A stretch of 9,320 bases of DNA from Oxalobacteraceae bacterium (GTDB taxonomy: Bacteria > Pseudomonadota > Gammaproteobacteria > Burkholderiales > Burkholderiaceae_D): the NCBI GenBank assembly GCA_947453015.1, contig CANGFL010000032.1, positions 1 through 9,320 on the forward strand, given 5' to 3'. Shown here piece after piece: positions 1-4,398 of this stretch (position 1 is the first letter of the stretch; each line of letters begins with the position of its first letter). Both the position numbers and the translations under genes were made by a program. Below the pieces are notes generated by a model. The model made no database searches, was not told the origin of the DNA, and saw only the letters and a list, made by a program, of their open reading frames with translations.

Positions 1-936
1 ACCTGGTGACGATTTAAATAATTCAAAATAATTAGGATGTAAGCCATACATCAAACCAAATAGGCCGGGTACAGTCACAGCACCACTCGAGAGATGTTTT
101 TCAAAGCGAGTTGAATGCTGCGCAAACTTATCCAGGTTGGGCATAACCTCGGCGTTCAGACTATCCGCCTGCCAACTCTCAAGCACGATGAATAAAATAG
201 AGGGTGGATTAGGTTTGGGCGCGCAAGCAGGGTCATGCAGTGGATATCGAACTAGACCGCTAGATTTTTTTGATGTTGATTCAACTTGGCCTGCTTCGGC
301 CGGGAACATCGCTGGCCACCAATTGCTAATCGCTTTGGCGCTGTCCGATTTCTCTACAGGGTAGTAAAGCGGCAAATAAGGTCGATAACTCGTAATCTCT
401 TCGCGGTTAAAGTAGGCGGCCCAGATATTGATCACTGAGTTAGCCGCTAATCCGGCAGGCATCAGCAACAAGCCAATAATAAATATCGGCAGTCGTTTAA
501 CTGAACCCGTGCGGTCGGATGAATACAACCAGAACACACCTGCCAGCATCAAGAGTGCCAAGCCACCTGCCACTCCTAATACAAAGGTGGGTATGCCCAT
601 ACCGTGTAAATCCAGAAGAAACATCCGGACTAACAGCCAATCAAGGTGAAAACGGTACAGATTGAAAACGACTAGATCAATCGCCAGATAAACCAGCCAG
701 ACCCAAGCGAGTAACGGTAACAACCAACGTGTCTTGCTAAACAAACTAAAAGGCAGGAGCAGAGCACTACTCAGCAACAGCAGGGTGCCGAAATAACCCG
801 CGATACTGATTTGGTAAGCCCATGGCAAAAAACTATCTGAGGACGGCGCATCACGCAAAAAAAGTCCTACTGCGGCGGCTGTCAGCAGACACAGATAAAA
901 GGTCAGTTTGATGTGATTGTTCAGTCGCTGTTTCAT
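1..936 (-). CDS. YejM/PbgA-like inner-membrane sulfatase-family protein (N-terminal 312 residues, cut by window edge)
   Basis: This open frame runs uninterrupted from ATG at 936-934 to the left edge. I translated it by hand: it starts MKQRLNNHIK and gives 312 residues, with the C-terminal part outside the window. Five hydrophobic segments are visible at about residues 11-27, 43-65, 70-93, 113-138 and 150-172. A periplasmic linker follows, then the beginning of an alkaline-phosphatase/sulfatase fold: strand ILFIVLESW with Glu253 as the expected first metal ligand, MPNLDKF, and SSGAVTVPGLFGLMYG with Thr288 at the nucleophile position. Five transmembrane helices plus this domain match the DUF3413-sulfatase architecture of E. 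coli YejM (PbgA/LapC), which controls LpxC proteolysis and hence LPS amount. LTA-synthase-like and phosphoethanolamine transferases are the alternatives. No Shine-Dalgarno sequence precedes the ATG, and the in-frame stop at 963-961 excludes a much longer N terminus. The fold is fairly secure; orthology to yejM is inference. Confidence 0.85.
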   Translation of the reverse strand, partial: MKQRLNNHIKLTFYLCLLTAAAVGLFLRDAPSSDSFLPWAYQISIAGYFGTLLLLSSALLLPFSLFSKTRWLLPLLAWVWLVYLAIDLVVFNLYRFHLDWLLVRMFLLDLHGMGIPTFVLGVAGGLALLMLAGVFWLYSSDRTGSVKRLPIFIIGLLLMPAGLAANSVINIWAAYFNREEITSYRPYLPLYYPVEKSDSAKAISNWWPAMFPAEAGQVESTSKKSSGLVRYPLHDPACAPKPNPPSILFIVLESWQADSLNAEVMPNLDKFAQHSTRFEKHLSSGAVTVPGLFGLMYGLHPNYFELFKSSPG

Positions 937-946
937 GAGCGAATGA

Positions 947-975
947 ATTATAGTCTGAGCTTATGCAGTTCTTAG
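947..975 (-). promoter_or_regulatory. candidate promoter of the YejM-like gene
   Basis: A perfect TATAAT lies on the minus strand at 952-947. The -35 region is poor: with 17-base spacing it reads CTAAGA, 3 of 6. Transcription would begin near 940, only a few bases before the ATG at 936. The mRNA would then be almost leaderless, which fits the missing ribosome binding site. Single -10 matches occur by chance in AT-rich spacers, so this is tentative. Confidence 0.4.
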
Positions 976-996
976 TGAGGACTTTGCTTCTATAAT
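969..996 (+). promoter_or_regulatory. candidate promoter of the small exported protein gene
   Basis: A perfect TATAAT at 991-996 is preceded, 16 bases away, by a weak -35 TTCTTA (3 of 6). The predicted start near 1003 leaves a leader of about 25 bases containing the strong Shine-Dalgarno sequence at 1015-1023. It is back to back with the TATAAT of the opposite strand at 947-952, and both would use the same poor -35 region. Confidence 0.45.
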
Positions 997-1027
997 CGTC
1001 ATGAGCTGACGAAAGAGGGGGAGATCG

Positions 1028-1276
1028 ATGAAAACAAGCTACGTGATTATTGTCACGCTGATGCTAGTGGCTAGCCTAACGGCGCAAGCATCAGACAAAG
1101 AAGAAAAGCCCACCCCAGAGCCGCAACTCAGCGTAGGCGAAACGCCCGCCATGTCAGAAATCCCGACCATGAAACAACAAGGTCAGCGGATGGCGGTGCT
1201 GATGGAGCAACTGTCGAAAGAGAGTAACCCCGACATCCGTCGCCGCATCATGGCCGAAGCCATGTGCCCGCAATAA
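1028..1276 (+). CDS. small exported protein of unknown function (82 aa)
   Basis: I do not recognise a named family. The start is well supported: a purine-rich GAGGGGGAG at 1015-1023 lies 4 bases before the ATG. Residues 1-22 form a typical signal peptide (Lys2, hydrophobic core VIIVTLMLVASL, then TAQA before SD), so the product is probably a mature periplasmic protein of about 60 residues. The mature part has an acidic, Pro-rich stretch (DKEEKPTPEPQ) and a Met- and Gln-rich, likely helical segment at about 48-77 (QGQRMAVLMEQLSKESN, then a basic DIRRRIMAEAM). A single Cys sits at position 80. The helical segment resembles the Met/Gln/Arg-rich repeats of small secreted proteins sometimes found near copper or cytochrome genes, but that is impression only. 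It converges on the cytochrome c gene with a 4-base gap. Confidence 0.8.
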   Translation: MKTSYVIIVTLMLVASLTAQASDKEEKPTPEPQLSVGETPAMSEIPTMKQQGQRMAVLMEQLSKESNPDIRRRIMAEAMCPQ

Positions 1277-1288
1277 GCGCTTAGTGCG
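1269..1288. repeat. inverted repeat spanning both convergent stop codons
   Basis: The two stop codons TAA (plus) and TTA (minus) sit inside a perfect 10-base palindrome TAAGCGCTTA at 1274-1283. CGCA at 1269-1272 and TGCG at 1285-1288 flank it as a further inverted pair, with one mismatch between. No T tract follows on either strand, so it is at best a weak bidirectional terminator; it could simply follow from two convergent TAA codons. Confidence 0.35.
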
Positions 1289-1619
1289 CGCCGGTCAATA
1301 TCCATTCCGCTAGCATCGAAGAATCGGTCGGGTTAAGGTAGTCAATGGCTGGATGCGATAAGTCACCCCAGCGCCCTTGGCTTCCTTCCCGAATACGTTG
1401 TGCCAGCTCTGTAATAACGGGCTTACCTTTGTAGCGTTTGGCGATCGCTTTGAGGGACGGTCCCGCAGCACTTCCGGTGGCATCGTGACAACTGGTACAG
1501 CCAGAGGATTGAAATAAGGTCCGAGCAGCGCGCATATCCACAGCATTCATTTTGGCAAATGCTTCAGGCGCTGTAGCCAATACGACTAAAGTGAATGAAA
1601 GGCTGATTAATTTTTTCAT
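1281..1619 (-). CDS. exported monoheme class I cytochrome c, c551/c8-like, with His at the Met-ligand position
   Basis: This is a 112-residue electron carrier of the periplasm or outer face of the inner membrane. A signal peptide occupies residues 1-22 (MKKLISLSF... ending AFA before K). The heme c site is Cys41-Thr-Ser-Cys44-His45, followed by GSAAGPSL as in small class I cytochromes, and a C-terminal helix ends MLAEWILTG. The stretch EGSQGRWG before the distal ligand is nearly that of Pseudomonas cytochrome c551. However, where c551 has PMPP with the axial Met, this protein reads SHPA, with His89 (codon 1355-1353). The later Met101 lies in the terminal helix and is an unlikely ligand. A good Shine-Dalgarno GGGAG lies at 1631-1627. 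Assignment as cytochrome c is secure; the partner and pathway are unknown. Confidence 0.93.
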   Translation of the reverse strand: MKKLISLSFTLVVLATAPEAFAKMNAVDMRAARTLFQSSGCTSCHDATGSAAGPSLKAIAKRYKGKPVITELAQRIREGSQGRWGDLSHPAIDYLNPTDSSMLAEWILTGAH

Positions 1620-1621
1620 GA

Positions 1622-1703
1622 CAGATCTCCCATAGCGCCTATGACAGACGCCTTGATCTGCATTAACTCACCAACGGGCTCAAGGAGCCTGTATCCAGAT
1701 CAA
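1622..1703 (-). promoter_or_regulatory. structured upstream region of the cytochrome c gene with mutually exclusive inverted repeats
   Basis: Reading the minus strand, TTGATCTG (1703-1696) is the exact complement of CAGATCAA (1660-1653). Between them a small hairpin GGCTC-CTT-GAGCC is seen at 1689-1677. The same CAGATC (1660-1655) can instead pair with GATCTG (1627-1622), whose first base is the last G of the Shine-Dalgarno GGGAG. Inside that second fold lies CATAG-GCG-CTATG (1643-1631). One pairing would leave the ribosome binding site open and the other would partly occlude it. Whether the transcript starts far enough upstream (beyond 1703) is not known. Chance or DNA-level binding sites are alternatives. 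Confidence 0.35.
1653..1666 (-). promoter_or_regulatory. FNR/Anr-like box upstream of cytochrome c
   Basis: TTAATGCAGATCAA on the minus strand (TTGATCTGCATTAA on plus) matches the FNR-family consensus TTGAT-N4-ATCAA at 9 of 10 positions. The centre lies about 40 bases before the cytochrome ATG. Classic activation at -41.5 would put the transcript start at the start codon, which does not fit the visible Shine-Dalgarno sequence. If real, it may repress or act on a distant promoter. Oxygen-responsive control would suit a cytochrome, but this is inference. Confidence 0.3.
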
Positions 1704-1772
1704 AATTTACTGTCTTGATCGATCGGTTCGTTGAAAAAGATTGTTTGAGGATTATGAGCGGCGCGAAATGCA

Positions 1773-1796
1773 TTCGGGCTGCCTAGGCAGCCCGAA
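1773..1796 (-). terminator. perfect 24-bp palindrome, probable terminator hairpin behind the bactofilin gene
   Basis: TTCGGGCTGCC and GGCAGCCCGAA form an 11-bp GC-rich perfect stem around a central TA. It begins 28 bases after the bactofilin stop. On the minus strand the stem is followed only by TGCATTTC, so the U tract is weak, whereas A-rich sequence lies on its upstream side. A hairpin that ends or protects the bactofilin mRNA is the simplest reading; a dimeric protein binding site upstream of the cytochrome gene is the alternative. Confidence 0.5.
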
Positions 1797-1824
1797 AATA
1801 AAATCTCGAATTTAATTCAGATTT

Positions 1825-2262
1825 CTAAGGTGTTTCGTCGGAAATGATGGGCGCTTCAGGAGCCTCAGGTTCCGCCGGCGGTGGTGGCGCTGCAGGTGTT
1901 GGAGCTGGAGCAGATTGCCTAGTTGGCACGTTATTACCCGTCTTGTAGATACTGCCCTGAATCGAGCCACCCTTCTTGATTTCCATTTCAGTGTAGGTCA
2001 CCGAGCCGGCAATCACGCCTGTGGATTCAACCAATAAAGTTTTATTGGCCACGGCGGTATCTGATAATGAACCTGCAACTTTGATGTGATTGGCGGTGGT
2101 CTTACCGTCGACCGAACCATTCGTTTGAATAGCGATCACATCGGCAGTCAATTGACCTTCTAACTTGCCGTCAACGCTGGCGAGTCCGGGCACATTCATG
2201 GTGCCCTGCATGTAAACGCCGTCTCCTACAAACAAAGAGCCGGGTGGAGTTGTATCAGCCAT
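1825..2262 (-). CDS. bactofilin-family polymer-forming protein (145 aa)
   Basis: From ATG at 2262 the protein begins MADTTPPGSLFVGDGV. Residues about 8-107 are a bactofilin (DUF583) beta-helix: short turns spaced by Gly with alternating hydrophobics, such as VDGKLEGQLTADVIAIQ, GSVDGKTTANHIKVAGSL, LLVESTGVIAGSVTY and MEIKKGGSIQGSIYK. Residues about 112-137 form a Pro/Ala-rich disordered tail, usual for bactofilins. Members polymerise without nucleotide into cytoplasmic or membrane-associated filaments and act in cell shape, peptidoglycan modification or polarity. No transmembrane helix or membrane-binding hydrophobic N terminus is obvious. A 28-residue extension to a TTG at 2346 is open, but it looks unlike bactofilin and has no better ribosome site, so I chose the internal ATG. 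No clear Shine-Dalgarno sequence precedes either start. There is no M23 peptidase partner next door, unlike in many bactofilin loci. Confidence 0.9.
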   Translation of the reverse strand: MADTTPPGSLFVGDGVYMQGTMNVPGLASVDGKLEGQLTADVIAIQTNGSVDGKTTANHIKVAGSLSDTAVANKTLLVESTGVIAGSVTYTEMEIKKGGSIQGSIYKTGNNVPTRQSAPAPTPAAPPPPAEPEAPEAPIISDETP

Positions 2263-2358
2263 AGGTTTTTCGTTCAGGGTTGATAAGAAAATGCTTGCCA
2301 AAGCTGTTCGATATCGCCATAAGCCACGCGATGTTGCATCATACAAGTTTTACATGGT

Positions 2359-2388
2359 TTGCACTACTTCTAGTAAACATCTTCTAAA
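2359..2388 (+). promoter_or_regulatory. tentative promoter of the P-loop kinase gene
   Basis: TTGCAC (2359-2364, 4 of 6) and TCTAAA (2383-2388, 4 of 6) are separated by 18 bases. The predicted start near 2395 is only about three bases before the TTG codon at 2398, implying a nearly leaderless mRNA. The match is modest and could be chance. Confidence 0.25.
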
Positions 2389-2397
2389 AATACTATT

Positions 2398-2994
2398 TTG
2401 AAAACACTCACCAGCCCACATCCTCCCCGCCTGCTTTTATTTGCTGGTCATGCTGGCACAGGCAAGACTACTCTAGCCAAACGTGCTTTGCCTCTACTGG
2501 CAGAAAAAAGTAAACGCGACTTTTTCTTTCTCGACAAAGACACCGCCTATGGCGCGTTTAGCTCTCACGTCATGGGTCTGCTAACAGGAAATCCTGCTGA
2601 TCGCGATAGTCCTACGTATCTGCAAAATCTTCGCGATCGTGAGTATTCAGGATTACTCGACATTACCCGCGAAAATCTCGCTCTGGGAATGAATGTGATG
2701 TTAGTCGGTCCCTTCACCCGCGAACTCATGGCAGGCAAATTTTTTGAGCCCGCTCAATTAGACATGCCCGCGCATACCGAATGTCGTGTCGCGTGGATTG
2801 ATTTATCTACCGAAGAAGCGAAACGTCGCATTGAAAAGCGCGCCGATGCACGCGATGATTGGAAGTTGGCCAACTGGGATGATTATCTGAAGAGACGCGT
2901 TCAACCACCCAGCCATGCCTCACTACGTCGTTTTGATAATCAAGAATTTGATCCGACAGCGTTTGATTTGTTGATTGATCATTTGCTGTCGTGA
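2398..2994 (+). CDS. P-loop NTPase, AAA_33-type predicted kinase (198 aa)
   Basis: A Walker A motif is clear: Gly17-HAGT-Gly22-Lys23-Thr24, preceded by the hydrophobic strand RLLLFA. LDKD at 45-48 follows the second strand, where small-molecule kinases of this fold place substrate- or Mg-binding acids. NVMLVGPF at 99-106 is the next core strand, and an Arg-rich lid appears at 143-153 (RRIEKRADARD). This arrangement fits the AAA_33/zeta-toxin/gluconokinase-like group of soluble cytoplasmic kinases. The substrate cannot be told from the sequence. The start is TTG at 2398: an in-frame stop at 2374-2376 limits extension, no ATG exists between, and the first internal Met (59) would delete the P-loop. 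No Shine-Dalgarno sequence is visible. It stands alone on the plus strand, divergent from the bactofilin and convergent with the EstB-like gene (17-base gap). No antitoxin-like partner is adjacent. Confidence 0.85.
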   Translation: MKTLTSPHPPRLLLFAGHAGTGKTTLAKRALPLLAEKSKRDFFFLDKDTAYGAFSSHVMGLLTGNPADRDSPTYLQNLRDREYSGLLDITRENLALGMNVMLVGPFTRELMAGKFFEPAQLDMPAHTECRVAWIDLSTEEAKRRIEKRADARDDWKLANWDDYLKRRVQPPSHASLRRFDNQEFDPTAFDLLIDHLLS

Positions 2995-3000
2995 TCTATT

Positions 3001-3020
3001 AAAAAATCGAATCACTCGAT
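3001..3020 (-). terminator. weak intrinsic terminator-like hairpin at the end of the five-gene minus-strand unit
   Basis: On the minus strand, ATCGA (3020-3016) and TCGAT (3010-3006) pair around the five-base loop GTGAT, followed by a run of T complementary to the A stretch at 3001-3006. The stop codon TGA of the hydrolase lies in the loop and stem edge. The stem has only 5 bp and few GC pairs, so termination would be inefficient. Confidence 0.35.
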
Positions 3021-4319
3021 CGCTTGATAAACCAAGGTTTTAATCATGCGACGGTAATACTGACGTGACGCACCGGGCGTTTGTGCCATCAGTAAACCAA
3101 TGACTTGTTCTTTAGGATCAATCCAAAAGAAGGTTCCGCCATAACCACCCCACGCATAGTCACCTTCAGAACCCGGAACGCCCGCCATACCTGGGCCTTG
3201 TCTCACCATAAAACCCAAACCAAATGTATAGCCTTGCACACCCATCAATAGTTCACCGGGCTGTGTCGGTGTTGCGACCTTGGGCCCCAGATGATCAGAC
3301 GTCATTAACGCAATCGTCGTGCGTGATAGATAACGCTTGCCATCGAAGCTACCACCATTGAGCATCATCTGACAAAACCGCAGGTAGTCATCCGCAGTCG
3401 TTGAAATACCTGCACCACCCGAATCATTGCCCATCGGTTTGGTCACATCGAGCACGAGGTAGTAAGGCTGCCCGGTCAACGGATCAATACGAAACGGTTC
3501 TGCTAATCGTGCAGCTTTTGAAGCGGGCACCAAGAAGCTTGTATCTTTCATTCCCAGTGGTTTGAATAAACGTTCTTCGAGCAAGGCACCCAAGGTCTGA
3601 TTGGTGATCGATTCAAGTACACGGCCCAGCAAATCAGTGGATAAGCTGTATTCCCAGGTTGAGCCCGGTTGCCATAGCAACGGCGCTTTTGATAAGGCTT
3701 CGATCTGTTGTTGCGGAGTCAGTGTGATCCACTTACCTTGAACTTCAGAAGAAAATAATCCGGCTTCCTGATACGGCCCTTTAATCGCCGTGAAGCGCGT
3801 GAATTCTGCATAAGTAATTCCAGACGTGTGTCGTAAGAGATCATGAATCGTGATGGGTCGTGCAGCCGGAACACGTTCGCTATTACCATCAGCGGGATTC
3901 GACAACACATTCATTTTCGCCATCGAAGGAAAAAATTTTGATACAGGGTCATTTAACTGCAGACGACCTTCTTCTACCAGCATCATCGTCAGTACAGACA
4001 CCAATGGCTTAGTCATCGAGTACGCACGGAAAATGGCATCGCGCGTCATCGGCTTACCACTGGGCTTGTCTTGATAACCTACGGCATCGGCATAAACAAT
4101 CTTGCCTTTGCGGGCAACCAAAACCACCGCACCGGGCACACGATTTTCAGTTACCTCGGTTTGCATCAAATCGTGGATACGCGTCAGTCGCGTTGGCGAC
4201 ATGCCTTGCGATTGCGGCAGACCAGCGGCAAGCTCAATCGCTGCAACACCTGCGCTCAGCACCAACAGGCTGACGGGCATCAGCACACGACGAATCAGTG
4301 GTGATGAAAAATAGCGCAT
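3012..4319 (-). CDS. exported serine hydrolase, EstB-like family VIII esterase / class C beta-lactamase fold (435 aa)
   Basis: An N-terminal signal sequence is visible: basic MRYFSSPLIRR, hydrophobic VLMPVSLLVLSAGVAA, and a likely cut near residue 27 or 32. The product is probably periplasmic. The catalytic Ser-x-x-Lys is Ser101-Met-Thr-Lys104 in AIFRAYSMTKPLVS. The second motif is Tyr224-Ser-Leu in WEYSLSTDLLG rather than the beta-lactamase Tyr-x-Asn. The third is Trp390-Gly-Gly in place of Lys-Thr-Gly. Tyr plus WGG is the pattern of EstB-type family VIII esterases, which hydrolyse short-chain esters and usually have little beta-lactamase activity. HDLLRHTSGITY is the family's conserved region. 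A clear Shine-Dalgarno AGGAGAT lies at 4330-4324, 4 bases from the ATG. It is the last gene of the minus-strand cluster, 79 bases after the peptidase, and may have its own leader hairpin. The substrate is unknown. Confidence 0.9.
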   Translation of the reverse strand: MRYFSSPLIRRVLMPVSLLVLSAGVAAIELAAGLPQSQGMSPTRLTRIHDLMQTEVTENRVPGAVVLVARKGKIVYADAVGYQDKPSGKPMTRDAIFRAYSMTKPLVSVLTMMLVEEGRLQLNDPVSKFFPSMAKMNVLSNPADGNSERVPAARPITIHDLLRHTSGITYAEFTRFTAIKGPYQEAGLFSSEVQGKWITLTPQQQIEALSKAPLLWQPGSTWEYSLSTDLLGRVLESITNQTLGALLEERLFKPLGMKDTSFLVPASKAARLAEPFRIDPLTGQPYYLVLDVTKPMGNDSGGAGISTTADDYLRFCQMMLNGGSFDGKRYLSRTTIALMTSDHLGPKVATPTQPGELLMGVQGYTFGLGFMVRQGPGMAGVPGSEGDYAWGGYGGTFFWIDPKEQVIGLLMAQTPGASRQYYRRMIKTLVYQAIE

Positions 4320-4346
4320 GAATATCTCCTAGTTATTGAATCAAGC

Positions 4347-4376
4347 GTAGCAACGCATAATTATTTGCGTCACTAC
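4347..4376 (-). repeat. hairpin between the M61 peptidase and hydrolase genes
   Basis: In the minus-strand transcript GUAGUGACGCA (4376-4366) pairs over 11 positions with UGCGUUGCUAC (4357-4347), including two G-U pairs, around an 8-base AU-rich loop. On the plus strand the same positions become A-C mismatches, so the fold favours minus-strand RNA. No T tract follows. It sits between the peptidase stop and the hydrolase Shine-Dalgarno sequence, so it may be an mRNA-processing or stability element. Confidence 0.45.
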
Positions 4377-4398
4377 TTTGTGTAGATAAAGCCTAAGC

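Noticed and set aside
137..649. Short plus-strand open frames in the left part of the window
   Set aside because: They lie antisense to the continuous 312-codon minus-strand frame that shows membrane segments and a sulfatase-fold start, and they have no recognisable domain or ribosome site.
2263..2346. 28-residue N-terminal extension of the bactofilin from a TTG codon
   Set aside because: The extra residues do not resemble bactofilin N termini and no Shine-Dalgarno sequence precedes the TTG. The internal ATG at 2262 gives a normal bactofilin length.
2398..2994. Zeta-toxin / toxin-antitoxin module
   Set aside because: The kinase fold fits loosely, but no small antitoxin gene lies next to it and zeta-specific substrate motifs could not be confirmed.
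3850..4314. Overlapping plus-strand frames opposite the EstB-like gene
   Set aside because: Several frames are open at once, a by-product of codon bias on the other strand; the minus frame has signal peptide and catalytic motifs.
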